Below are positions 7,627 to 15,158 of a stretch of 24,815 nucleotides of DNA, one piece after another. The notes beneath the pieces are model-generated. The model was not told the origin of the DNA. It did no database searches and saw only the letters and a list, made by a program, of their open reading frames with translations. Both the position numbers and the translations under genes were made by a program. The DNA comes from Micavibrio sp. UBA1672 (GTDB lineage: Bacteria; Pseudomonadota; Alphaproteobacteria; Micavibrionales; Micavibrionaceae): the NCBI GenBank assembly GCA_002320665.1, contig DCKO01000122.1, forward strand, positions 8,250 to 33,064, in the 5' to 3' direction. How positions within the stretch are numbered: the stretch's first letter is position 1; each line of letters begins with the position of its first letter.

Positions 7627-8202
7627 CTAAAACCCTGCGACAAGATCTTGATACTCATGCTCGTGAACATGAGAGTGACCAGAGGCAAGCTGTACTAAAA
7701 GCTGTTTCAGATGTTGTAATTTCGGCGCCAAACCGCCAGCCTCGGACAAATCACCTATTTCAATATCATGCTCGATTTCACCTTCGATCTCGGCAATCGC
7801 TCCTTCAATCAACCCTTCCAAGGATACTTCCACATTATCCGCCATAGGCTCGTGATGAATAGCCTCGCGGTGATAAATACCAACGCGCCCAGCGCGCAGC
7901 TCATCCTCGGTTGTATTGATTAATATGCCCTGCTCTTCATTCTTGCGCTTGATCTCGGCGAATAAATCGCTGCTGGAGGTCATGCAGGCCTGCGCCACGT
8001 TCTCAAGAGCAGAAATATAGTCCTGCATCCCGATAGGCTCACCAATCATTAGCTTTTCAGCATCAGCCTCCTGCAACAACTTATCAGCCTCTTCCCTGCT
8101 CAAATTGCGCTCGAAAGCAGAAAATCTGCCAAAAGTCAAACCTTGCGCCTGACCATCCGGCGCAACTTTATCATTGGCTTTTTCAAAGGATTGAACACCC
8201 AT
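7627..8202 (-). CDS. Hypothetical acidic protein with His-rich tail
   Basis: This 191-residue protein is not recognised. AGGGTGA stands a few bases before the ATG at 8202. It shares the whole-length pattern of the 7049-7615 protein: F--FERN (27-33), MIGEPIGMQDYIS (52-64), T-DEL-AGR-G-Y (98-110), EGEIEH (140-145) and L-HLKQLLVQL (162-172). Near the end is a histidine-rich stretch HSHVHEHEY (176-184) that its paralogue lacks; it could bind metal, which is inference. Both proteins end in GF. There is no export signal. This is the first gene of a two-gene minus-strand unit, divergent from ccmI with 151 bases between the starts. Confidence 0.65.
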   Translation of the reverse strand: MGVQSFEKANDKVAPDGQAQGLTFGRFSAFERNLSREEADKLLQEADAEKLMIGEPIGMQDYISALENVAQACMTSSSDLFAEIKRKNEEQGILINTTEDELRAGRVGIYHREAIHHEPMADNVEVSLEGLIEGAIAEIEGEIEHDIEIGDLSEAGGLAPKLQHLKQLLVQLASGHSHVHEHEYQDLVAGF

Positions 8203-8316
8203 ATTTCACCCTAATCGTCTTTTTTTGTTTAATCTTGGAGTAATATTAGCACACGCACCCTCTGTTTTTCCAGAAATTTTACCTGTATAGTGCCCCTCAA
8301 TACTCAAAACCCCGAA

Positions 8317-8347
8317 GCAACGATGTCACAAGATAAATGGAAATGAC
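8317..8347 (+). repeat. ccm leader repeat, copy 2, before ccmI
   Basis: This is the partner of 2386-2416 (29 of 31 bases identical). It holds a mini-ORF (8323-8346) encoding MSQDKWK and ending in TGA 7 bases before the ccmI ATG at 8354. In this copy a TAGGA overlaps the space directly before the ccmI start. A TATAGT -10-like hexamer lies upstream at 8286-8291. The only two places seen with this element are in front of cytochrome c maturation genes. Confidence 0.6.
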
Positions 8348-8353
8348 TAGGAT

Positions 8354-8917
8354 ATGATCCAGATTGTAATCTTTGCCGTTCTTTGCGCCGTGTGCACGAT
8401 GATCCTCGTTGCACCCATCGCCATCAGCCGCAAAAAAACAGCCTATATTCTGATTTCTCTCGTACCGGCCCTTTCCCTTGGTGTGTATATCGTCAAAGGC
8501 TCACCCGGCCTGCCCTCACAACCCGTCATGTTTGATACAAATGACGAGCGCAAAGCCATGCGCAATATCGTCAAGGACGAACTTGAGGCCATGAAAAGCT
8601 TTTACGATGCCCCCGAGGACAAAGAAGCCCTGATGCATCTGGCCTCGCTACAAATCGCCCAAGGTAAATTCGACGATGCCACAAGCCATCTGGAACATGG
8701 CCTACAACAATGGGAAGGTGATCGGGATTTGAAGCTACAGCTCTCCGCCGCACATTTCGCCAGAGGATTGCTGCTGGTTGAGAAAAACCATAAGGTGCAG
8801 GCTCTCCAATCCCTGTACAAGGCACAAGAACAAGCCCCCGAAGGCGCCCCCTTCCTCGAAGACTTAACCATGTTCATCCAAGAACTTGAAAAGATGACGC
8901 AGGAAACACAACCATAA
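8354..8917 (+). CDS. ccmI: CcmI (CycH), apocytochrome c chaperone subunit
   Basis: This is a 187-residue protein with two N-terminal membrane segments (about 3-24 and 29-48), a charged cytoplasmic loop between them, and a periplasmic helical domain. The domain carries TPR-like repeats (about 87-120 and 124-160: ALMHLASLQIAQGKFDDA, then AAHFARGLLLVE). CcmI binds the C-terminus of apocytochrome c and presents it to CcmF/CcmH. It is short; many alphaproteobacterial CcmI proteins carry a longer periplasmic part. It lies 3 kb from ccmH and is separated from it by four unrelated genes, but its leader matches that of ccmF, which supports the assignment. Confidence 0.85.
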   Translation: MIQIVIFAVLCAVCTMILVAPIAISRKKTAYILISLVPALSLGVYIVKGSPGLPSQPVMFDTNDERKAMRNIVKDELEAMKSFYDAPEDKEALMHLASLQIAQGKFDDATSHLEHGLQQWEGDRDLKLQLSAAHFARGLLLVEKNHKVQALQSLYKAQEQAPEGAPFLEDLTMFIQELEKMTQETQP

Positions 8918-8978
8918 AAACAAGACATAAATTGACTATTTTATAGAAAATCACGTAAAACCCTGTTACATCAAACAC

Positions 8979-9398
8979 ATGAATAAATTCGACAAAGATG
9001 AACTACAACAATTATGGCACAACGTTTTTGATGCTGTGGCAGATAAAATGGGTATATCTGTTGAAATATCCAATCACGGCCAGTCATCCCTGAGCGCAAT
9101 GGAATTCACCGCAAGATTTACAACAAATGGCTGGCATGGCATGGACCTTATGGAACTCTATAATGACTCATCGACCAAGCCGGACATAAAGTCAGATTAC
9201 AAGCATTTTGGTGATTTCACAGTAGAGTACCACACACTCCAACATCTATGCAGAACAGTCATGGAACCTGCAATGGAAGCCTTGGAACATGGCAAAGCCT
9301 TTAATGTCCATCAAGCCACAGAAAATGCCTATCAAACATATCTATTGGAAAACGGCATTTCACAAGATAATGATGGAATTGGCAAACTTGAACATTAA
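8979..9398 (+). CDS. Hypothetical protein
   Basis: This is a 139-residue soluble protein, not recognised. No ribosome binding site is evident before the ATG at 8979; a weak TTACAT -10-like box (8966-8971) lies 7 bases upstream of the start. It has no signal peptide and no membrane segment. Likely elements are an N-terminal helix (5-25), strands (27-50: VEISNHG and AMEFTARFTTNGW) and helices (80-115, about 108-125). Histidines and tryptophans are frequent but no known catalytic motif was found. It lies 61 bases after ccmI and 17 bases before a secreted protein. The function is unknown. Confidence 0.55.
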   Translation: MNKFDKDELQQLWHNVFDAVADKMGISVEISNHGQSSLSAMEFTARFTTNGWHGMDLMELYNDSSTKPDIKSDYKHFGDFTVEYHTLQHLCRTVMEPAMEALEHGKAFNVHQATENAYQTYLLENGISQDNDGIGKLEH

Positions 9399-9415
9399 AC
9401 CCGCAAGGTTAGATC

Positions 9416-10276
9416 ATGCAGAAACAAAAACAGATTTTTTTAATAATTTTTAGCTTTTGCATCCTGCTCACAATCTATCCGGCCCATGCCTGTAAATGCC
9501 TCAATCCCGAAATTGACGAGCTATACACCGCCGCCGATATTGTTATGCTGGCTGAACCAGACGGACCGCTTGATGGTGACAAGCAGAAAATGAAGGTCAA
9601 TACCCTGATCAAAGGCATTCTACCCGAAGGCGATCTTTATGTCCTGCAACAAAAAGGCACTTGCGGTTACGATCAACTTCCTGTGGCCTTCGGACGAGAA
9701 TATTTGATGCTACTAAACGGCTCGAAAGGCTCATACCGCTTTACCACCAAATGCTATAACTACTTCAGCAATAATGACTATTACCTGATCCGTGAAAAAG
9801 ACGGCAGCCACGCCCATATCCACCGCGACATGGTTCCGGCCTTCTTGAAAAACAAGGGTAAAATCCCGAAACTCAAGCTTTATACCTCTTTGCGTTATAT
9901 CAACCACAAAAGCTCTTATGATAACTGGCTGAGTATTACCAATCTTGAGGATCAGGACATTGAGATTCTGCACCCCTCCAATAGAAAAGCCTTCACCTTT
10001 CATATCACAGATAGTATGGGCAATATCGTCCAGCCCGAAGGCTTTGCCAAAACCGACCCGCTAGGCGGCGCTTTAGAAATCGGACAAGGCGGCGCATTTA
10101 ATTACGAGCTTCCCACAGATGGCGTGCATTTCTTTCCGTTCCTGACCAATACCGGATTATTCGGCTATAAGCTGGAGAAAAAGAAACCCTACACGATTAG
10201 CGTCACGTACCGCCCCTATGGCGGGCGTTACGGCGCGATAACCTCGGAAGAAACTGAAATCATTATCTATCAATAG
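9416..10276 (+). CDS. Secreted TIMP/netrin(NTR)-like domain protein
   Basis: This 286-residue protein has a signal peptide (residues 1-25, ending PAHA) cleaved just before CKC. A mature N-terminus beginning Cys-x-Cys, then a YTAADIVMLAE segment, a KG-linked strand, a middle cysteine in KGTCGY (83) and a late cysteine in TTKC (113) is the cysteine layout of bacterial TIMP/NTR-like domains. In animal TIMPs the N-terminal CxC chelates the metal of a metalloprotease; whether bacterial relatives do so is not established. A second all-beta, Ig-like domain follows (about 145-286, SVTYRPYGGRYG near the end). AAGG before the ATG gives a modest ribosome binding site. An N-terminal cysteine could alternatively be read as a lipoprotein site, but no proper lipobox is seen. 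Confidence 0.6.
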   Translation: MQKQKQIFLIIFSFCILLTIYPAHACKCLNPEIDELYTAADIVMLAEPDGPLDGDKQKMKVNTLIKGILPEGDLYVLQQKGTCGYDQLPVAFGREYLMLLNGSKGSYRFTTKCYNYFSNNDYYLIREKDGSHAHIHRDMVPAFLKNKGKIPKLKLYTSLRYINHKSSYDNWLSITNLEDQDIEILHPSNRKAFTFHITDSMGNIVQPEGFAKTDPLGGALEIGQGGAFNYELPTDGVHFFPFLTNTGLFGYKLEKKKPYTISVTYRPYGGRYGAITSEETEIIIYQ

Positions 10277-10293
10277 CCTATCCCGCTAAAAAA

Positions 10294-10322
10294 TTGCTTT
10301 TGCCATAAGATTTAGAGTATAA
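10294..10322 (+). promoter_or_regulatory. Probable promoter for a leaderless mRNA
   Basis: TTGCTT (10294-10299) and GTATAA (10317-10322) are separated by 17 bases. The -10 ends 8 bases before the ATG at 10331, so transcription would begin within a few bases of the start codon. No ribosome binding site is visible, consistent with a leaderless message. Confidence 0.4.
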
Positions 10323-10330
10323 GACACGTC

Positions 10331-11566
10331 ATGGAACATGTTCTGACAAAACCAGACAGTAATGCAGACCTGCCGAATGCACCGGAAGGATGGCTTTCGC
10401 CTATTGATCTCCAAAAGAAACAAGGCCATGGAAAGCACCAATATTACAAGCAACTTTTTCTTGATCTGGCGGCAAGCATGGAGCAGGAAGAAGCCGGATC
10501 ATCGGCAGATTTTGTCGGATATTATAAATCCAGAAATGGCCGCACCGGATTATTCGCCAGCCCCAAAGCCATCGAAATACTAAAAGATCAAGGTCATATT
10601 CTGAGCAGACCGCCCAAGGGCTGGCTATGTGCCTCACAACTAACCGAAACCCATCGCGGCAAGCGCCAAACCATCGACCAAAAGCTTAAAGACTATCAGG
10701 CCACACTGATAGAGGAGCAAACGCCTAAACTCGGCGCGGCTTTTGCCAAGGCCAGCACCCAACAAAAAATGATTGGTACATTCATGACCGCGGCAGGACA
10801 AAAAACCGTTTTCGCCAGCCCCAGAGCGATCAAGGAAATGGAGCGGATCAATAAATTGCAGAAAAAAGAAGATATCCTGCCAGCGCCTGAAAACTGGTCG
10901 AGTGCAAGCGACCTCAAAGATCAAGGCTTTATGGGCAAGATTTCCGATATCAAAGCCAAATTGGAAAAAGCCTATCAACACGTAACAGATGGCCTTGATA
11001 AACGTGAAAAAAGCTGGATACATAAAACCCTGATCGGGAAATACAAACCAAGACAAGGCTCCGGCCCGATCACTCTATTCGCCAGCCCGCAAATGGTTGA
11101 GTCTTTGGAAAAAGAAGGGTACCTGCACCACAAGGACAGGATCAAGACTGCGCCGGAAAACTGGGTTAACCCTAACGGACTTGATCGACAAGGCTTTATT
11201 GGCAATGCGGAAAAGCTCTCGGAAAAAGTGAGAATGCTGCGTGAGAGCTTACTGGAACATACAAATTTTCTGAATAACGCCGATGATGAAAGCCTTCAAC
11301 GCATTCAAGATGAACTCATCAGCCTGTGCAAATCCCCGAGAAACGGAGCAACTTCTTATTTTATTGCCCCGATCGTCGTGCAAGCCATGACCGATAATGG
11401 CATCATCTCGAAAACCGAAAAGCGCGGTGGCTATACTGATTCCGATCTTGCCGACAAAGTCGATAAAGCGGCGCTATATTTATTTGACGCCCTTAGTCAA
11501 GGTCTGACAAAGGATTACACACCACAAGGACAGGAAACAAGCGGCCCCAGTAACATCATAGGCTAA
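10331..11566 (+). CDS. Hypothetical protein with four ~85-residue repeats
   Basis: This is a 411-residue protein, not recognised, built from four tandem repeats at about 17-90, 94-170, 185-265 and 274-360. Each opens with (A/P)P--(G/N)W(L/S/V) and S/P--L, continues with a helical stretch, and closes with a G-Y/F---------(L/V/F)FASP--(I/V)--(M/L)---G-(I/L) segment. FASP is exact in repeats 1-3 (75-78, 161-164, 250-253) and degenerates to FIAP in repeat 4 (344-347). Residues 361-411 are a non-repeated tail. It has no signal peptide or membrane segment and is rich in lysine. The unit could be a small helix-turn-helix-like or winged module, but that is a guess. It overlaps the convergent gene at 11563 by 4 bases. 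Confidence 0.65.
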   Translation: MEHVLTKPDSNADLPNAPEGWLSPIDLQKKQGHGKHQYYKQLFLDLAASMEQEEAGSSADFVGYYKSRNGRTGLFASPKAIEILKDQGHILSRPPKGWLCASQLTETHRGKRQTIDQKLKDYQATLIEEQTPKLGAAFAKASTQQKMIGTFMTAAGQKTVFASPRAIKEMERINKLQKKEDILPAPENWSSASDLKDQGFMGKISDIKAKLEKAYQHVTDGLDKREKSWIHKTLIGKYKPRQGSGPITLFASPQMVESLEKEGYLHHKDRIKTAPENWVNPNGLDRQGFIGNAEKLSEKVRMLRESLLEHTNFLNNADDESLQRIQDELISLCKSPRNGATSYFIAPIVVQAMTDNGIISKTEKRGGYTDSDLADKVDKAALYLFDALSQGLTKDYTPQGQETSGPSNIIG

Positions 11567-12918
11567 GACGTCAGCTTGAAACCCACGCCATATTCGGGGT
11601 CATTTGTAATCTGCTCCGCAGGCATATCCTTGCCGGAGACTTGCGCAACCACCGCGCCGCCCGCATTACCATCCAGCACTTCCAGATCGCCTGTTTCTAA
11701 TTGAGCTTGAATATCTTCTGGCTTAGGTTTTTCTTGATCTTCCGATGGTAAAACCACGGATTCTGGTTCTTTCCCACGCTCTGTCCATGTCTCCTTACCG
11801 TAATCCAGCTCATAATCCGGCTCTTCAAAGGGGCCTTTACCCAATATTCTATCAAGAGCGCTCGGCATCATCAGAGGAAGAATCCCTCTCTGTTCAGGTG
11901 TAAGATATTTTGGAACACCCTCAAGAGGACCCTGTTTATGTACATTATCATCCTTATCATTATATAAACCGACAACGGCAGTCTTCCCATTCTTTTCTAA
12001 ATGTGAATCCAGATCACCTTTTCTGTGAAGCGTATGTAGAACCCCGTAAATAATAGCAACTTTGTCATCACCAGCATATTCTTCTACATTCTTTGCGACA
12101 TGTTCATCTTGGATCGTACGCTCTCTCATAAACAGAGCATTTGCCAAAATCTTTGTATATTCTTCTTTACTATAGCCATGCTTTTCTGCTTCTTCCTGCA
12201 AATTGGCATGTTCATCATAAAGTTCTTCCGCCTGCTTGAGATAACCTGCCATACTCGCAGCAATTTCACTATGTTGCCGTTCGATCAACCCTTTATAATC
12301 TGGATTTCCATCATGCACGCTTCCTCTGATTGACATCACAGAAATTGGCCCGACGCTTTTACCTTCTTTCAAAGCTTCAACAACACGGCGCCCCACTTCC
12401 TGTTCGGATTTTTCAACAAGATCCATTGTTTCTTTGGAATGCAAACCCTCATTCTGATTTAGCCCATGAAACTTTATCCCGTGTTTTTTGGCATTTTCTG
12501 CAGCCTGCAAAGACATCTGTAATGATTGTTCTGCAGTCATCGCCGTAATTTCAAATTCAGTATTCGGAGCAATATACGTATCCGAAGCATTTTGCTCGAA
12601 ATAACGGGTTAGTTGTTCTTTTGTGATCTCGCCATCGACATAAGCATTAATAACACTGGCATCGACAACACTCATACCTTCCATCATCACATGCTTCACC
12701 CCGCCATCAGCCATGGTCTGCATGACCTTATCACTGGTAATAAGCATTGCATTGTCATATGCATCAAAATGATTATTTTCGGCAAAAATTATATATTGAT
12801 TTTCTGCAGCAACTTTTCCAATTTTATCCGCCACAGGAACAGGATCGGCACCACCCTCGGCACCACTTGCTGCTTCTCTAGCGTTTTCTGCTATTTCCTG
12901 ATGTCGCCTTGCGTCCAT
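11563..12918 (-). CDS. EreA/ChaN/TIKI-like superfamily protein, copy 1
   Basis: This is a 451-residue protein. An early FAENNHFD (45-52, with His50), a VMMEG segment (77-81) and the late stretch ERTIQDEHVAKNVEEY (266-281) with VAIIYGVLHTLHRKG (287-301) match the order of conserved sites in the EreA/ChaN/TraB-TIKI superfamily. In that superfamily a GxxH-type N-terminal site, an early acidic residue and a late His form the active or metal site. This is family-level inference. The C-terminal 130 residues are polar and acidic and end in a conserved VLDGNA-GAV-AQVSGKD module shared with copy 2. There is no signal peptide. It starts with GGTGAT as ribosome binding site. An EGGA insertion at 21-24 is absent from copy 2. 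Confidence 0.6.
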   Translation of the reverse strand: MDARRHQEIAENAREAASGAEGGADPVPVADKIGKVAAENQYIIFAENNHFDAYDNAMLITSDKVMQTMADGGVKHVMMEGMSVVDASVINAYVDGEITKEQLTRYFEQNASDTYIAPNTEFEITAMTAEQSLQMSLQAAENAKKHGIKFHGLNQNEGLHSKETMDLVEKSEQEVGRRVVEALKEGKSVGPISVMSIRGSVHDGNPDYKGLIERQHSEIAASMAGYLKQAEELYDEHANLQEEAEKHGYSKEEYTKILANALFMRERTIQDEHVAKNVEEYAGDDKVAIIYGVLHTLHRKGDLDSHLEKNGKTAVVGLYNDKDDNVHKQGPLEGVPKYLTPEQRGILPLMMPSALDRILGKGPFEEPDYELDYGKETWTERGKEPESVVLPSEDQEKPKPEDIQAQLETGDLEVLDGNAGGAVVAQVSGKDMPAEQITNDPEYGVGFKLTS

Positions 12919-12926
12919 TTATCACC
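12860..12926 (-). repeat. 67-base exact repeat over gene start, copy 1
   Basis: These 67 bases are identical to 14211-14277. They cover 8 bases upstream (with the GGTGAT ribosome binding site), the ATG and the first 19 codons of the two paralogous genes. The rest of the genes differs at many positions, including synonymous ones, so this block has been exchanged or copied recently, or is unusually constrained. Confidence 0.9.
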
Positions 12927-12943
12927 CGATTTTTATAAAAACT

Positions 12944-14269
12944 TCAAGAGCCCAGCCTCAAATCCACGCCGTACTCAGGATCATTCGTGATATTTTCAGC
13001 CACGACATCCTTGCCCGATACTTGCGCAAGCACAGCACCATTTGCATTACCATCCAATACTTCAAGACTGCCTGTTTCTAATTGAACTTGTATATCTTCT
13101 GGCGCAGGCTCTTCTTGATCTTGTGATGGTAAAATAACCGGCACAGAATCTTCTCCGCGCTCCGCCCATGTCCTCTTATTATGATCTAGTTCATAATCCG
13201 GCTCTTCAAAGGAAGAACGCCCTCTAACAATATCCCACATCGTACGAGGTTCCAAAGGAAGAAGGAATTTCTCAAAATCAGGATATTTAGGCGCACCCCT
13301 TAATGGCCCGCTCTCAAACATACTATCTTTATCATCATAAACCGCTATAACCGCTGTCTTGCCACTTTTCTCCAATTGTGAGTCCAGATCACCCCGCCTA
13401 TGCACTGTATGCGCCTGACCATAAATAATGGCCACTTTTTCATCACCTGCAAACTCCTTAACATTTTTTGCAACATGTTCATCGCCTTGTACACGCTTTT
13501 GTATCCAAAGAGCCTCAGTCATTCTGGCTATGGCTACTTCCCTGCTCAAACCGTTTTGAGCAGCTTGTGCCTGTAAATTCTCATCATTATCGAACATTTC
13601 TGTCGCCTGCCGCTCATATTCAGCGGTACTTTGCTCATATTCCCTATCGGTACGCTCTTCCAAACCTGCATAATCTGGATTTTGTGCTTTCAGGTCTTCT
13701 TTGATTTTATCCCTATCTATATCTGCGACATCTTTTCCGGCTTTTAAATCCTCTACTATCCGGCGCCCGACATCTTCATCCATCTCCTGAGACATTTGCA
13801 TCGTTTCTTCTGTATACAATCCCTCCCCCTGATTCAGGCTATGGACATGCATGCCATGTGCTTTTGCACTCTCAGCCAGCCTCTTTACTTCAGTTTCCAC
13901 TTCTACTTCTGAAGCCAATTCATTGCCATACATATCTGTATGCGGACCATCAATAGAATCCTCAATAAAGGCATCCAGTTGTTCTTTTGTAATTTCACCA
14001 TCAATATAGGCATTAATTACGGTGGTCTGGACAGTACTCACCCCTCCCTCAAGCATAAGATGCTTAACACCACCATCTGCCATAGCTTTCATCACTTCAT
14101 CACTTGTGACAATTTTAAGAATATCCCTGTCACTATGATTATCCGTAAAGACGATATATTGATTATCTTCGGCGATTTTCCCGATTTCATCAGCCAAAAC
14201 GACAGGATCAGCACCACTTGCTGCTTCTCTAGCGTTTTCTGCTATTTCCTGATGTCGCCTTGCGTCCAT
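12944..14269 (-). CDS. EreA/ChaN/TIKI-like superfamily protein, copy 2
   Basis: This is a 441-residue tandem paralogue of the 11563-12918 protein, same strand, with 25 bases between them. The first 20 residues are identical. Shared sites are FTDNHSD (41-47, His45), LMLEGG (71-76), HSLNQGEGL (the neighbour has HGLNQNEGL), GDEHVAKNVKEFAGDEKV and VAIIYGQAHTVHRRGDLDS. The conserved tail is EVLDGNANGAVLAQVSGKD, then ITNDPEYGV. The middle helical region (about 110-260) is the most diverged. It is probably cytoplasmic, since no export signal is seen. The superfamily includes erythromycin esterases, ChaN haem-binding proteins and TIKI-type metalloproteases; the actual activity is unknown. Confidence 0.6.
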   Translation of the reverse strand: MDARRHQEIAENAREAASGADPVVLADEIGKIAEDNQYIVFTDNHSDRDILKIVTSDEVMKAMADGGVKHLMLEGGVSTVQTTVINAYIDGEITKEQLDAFIEDSIDGPHTDMYGNELASEVEVETEVKRLAESAKAHGMHVHSLNQGEGLYTEETMQMSQEMDEDVGRRIVEDLKAGKDVADIDRDKIKEDLKAQNPDYAGLEERTDREYEQSTAEYERQATEMFDNDENLQAQAAQNGLSREVAIARMTEALWIQKRVQGDEHVAKNVKEFAGDEKVAIIYGQAHTVHRRGDLDSQLEKSGKTAVIAVYDDKDSMFESGPLRGAPKYPDFEKFLLPLEPRTMWDIVRGRSSFEEPDYELDHNKRTWAERGEDSVPVILPSQDQEEPAPEDIQVQLETGSLEVLDGNANGAVLAQVSGKDVVAENITNDPEYGVDLRLGS

Positions 14270-14277
14270 TTATCACC
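14211..14277 (-). repeat. 67-base exact repeat over gene start, copy 2
   Basis: This is identical to 12860-12926. It includes the upstream GGTGAT, the ATG at 14269-14267 and the following 19 codons. Identity stops at both edges: upstream sequence differs after 8 bases, and coding sequence differs from codon 20. Confidence 0.9.
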
Positions 14278-14348
14278 TAATATTCATTATTATATTTATG
14301 GTAAGAATTTTAGCATGAAGCTTTAAATTTTACAAGAAAACCAAGCGT

Positions 14349-15089
14349 CTAATCGTCATCGACACCGTAGAAAAGCAACTTCTTCTCTTCTTCCTGAAAT
14401 TCGGTGCATTCGCTCCCCACATTGTAATAATGAGCCGAATTATCAAAAGCGCGGTGCTCGTCTTCCCGCTCGACATTCATCCGCTTCAATTCAAGTGCAA
14501 TCACCTTTTGCAAGTAATGCCGCATTTCCTTTGCGCTTTTCGGTGAATGTTTCTTCAAATACGGTCCGGTCACTGCGCGGTCACTCTTCAGGACATCCGC
14601 GATCTTCGCCCCGATAGACGCCGCATATTTATCAACCATCTCACGGTCAATGCTAATATGCTTTTGCTCGTGCTTAATCAAAGCATCGCGCATACAGACA
14701 TTATCAGAAAGCTCCTTGGCAATCGTAATAGAGGAATCAATTTTAATCTGCACATCAACATTCTTATAGGAAACACATTCAACACTGCGCCCACGCCTGT
14801 GCATCCCTTCATAATTAAAATCCATCCGCACATTCGAAATAATATTCGAACGCGCAAAAGAAAACGTATAAAACGTATCATGCAACCCATGTGGATTGCG
14901 CATATCCGCAGACACATTTTGCAAATCCTTCAAAGACTTGGAGGTATCATAGCGAACCTTCCCCATCACAGGGGTCACAGTGATGCTTTTTTGCAAATCC
15001 TTTGCGCACACATCCCCATAAGGCGACGGCGTAGAGGCCAAAACCATCAAGGTAGAAACTGTGAGTGGATCAATACCGAAAAATGCCAA
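14349..15089 (-). CDS. HExxH putative metallopeptidase-like protein, copy 1
   Basis: This is a 246-residue protein with a HEQKH motif (140-144) in the context CMRDALIKHEQKHISIDRE, the zinc-binding HExxH of zincins, preceded by a beta strand (VDVQIKIDSSITIA). The layout resembles DUF922-type putative secreted zinc proteases. Four cysteines (28, 105, 132 and one near 228) are conserved in the paralogue at 15159-15881, suggesting two disulfides and a periplasmic or outside location. The N-terminus is a short uncharged hydrophobic stretch (MAFFGIDPLTVSTLMVLAS) rather than a standard signal peptide. The start is a TTG. It is chosen because the N-terminus then aligns with MFFGLDPLSASTLMILAG of the paralogue; the ribosome binding site is weak. 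Confidence 0.6.
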   Translation of the reverse strand: MAFFGIDPLTVSTLMVLASTPSPYGDVCAKDLQKSITVTPVMGKVRYDTSKSLKDLQNVSADMRNPHGLHDTFYTFSFARSNIISNVRMDFNYEGMHRRGRSVECVSYKNVDVQIKIDSSITIAKELSDNVCMRDALIKHEQKHISIDREMVDKYAASIGAKIADVLKSDRAVTGPYLKKHSPKSAKEMRHYLQKVIALELKRMNVEREDEHRAFDNSAHYYNVGSECTEFQEEEKKLLFYGVDDD

Positions 15090-15158
15090 TGTGCTGCTCT
15101 TTTGAAAATTACCAGTGCTTAAGGCACTATATAATAATACAGATGGGGAAACTAGGTG

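Noticed and set aside
12613..14326. Open frames on the plus strand at 12613-12990 and 13940-14326 that resemble each other
   Set aside because: They are antisense shadows of the paralogous minus-strand genes. Their similarity is inherited from the duplicated coding strand, and they lack ribosome binding sites and sensible protein composition.
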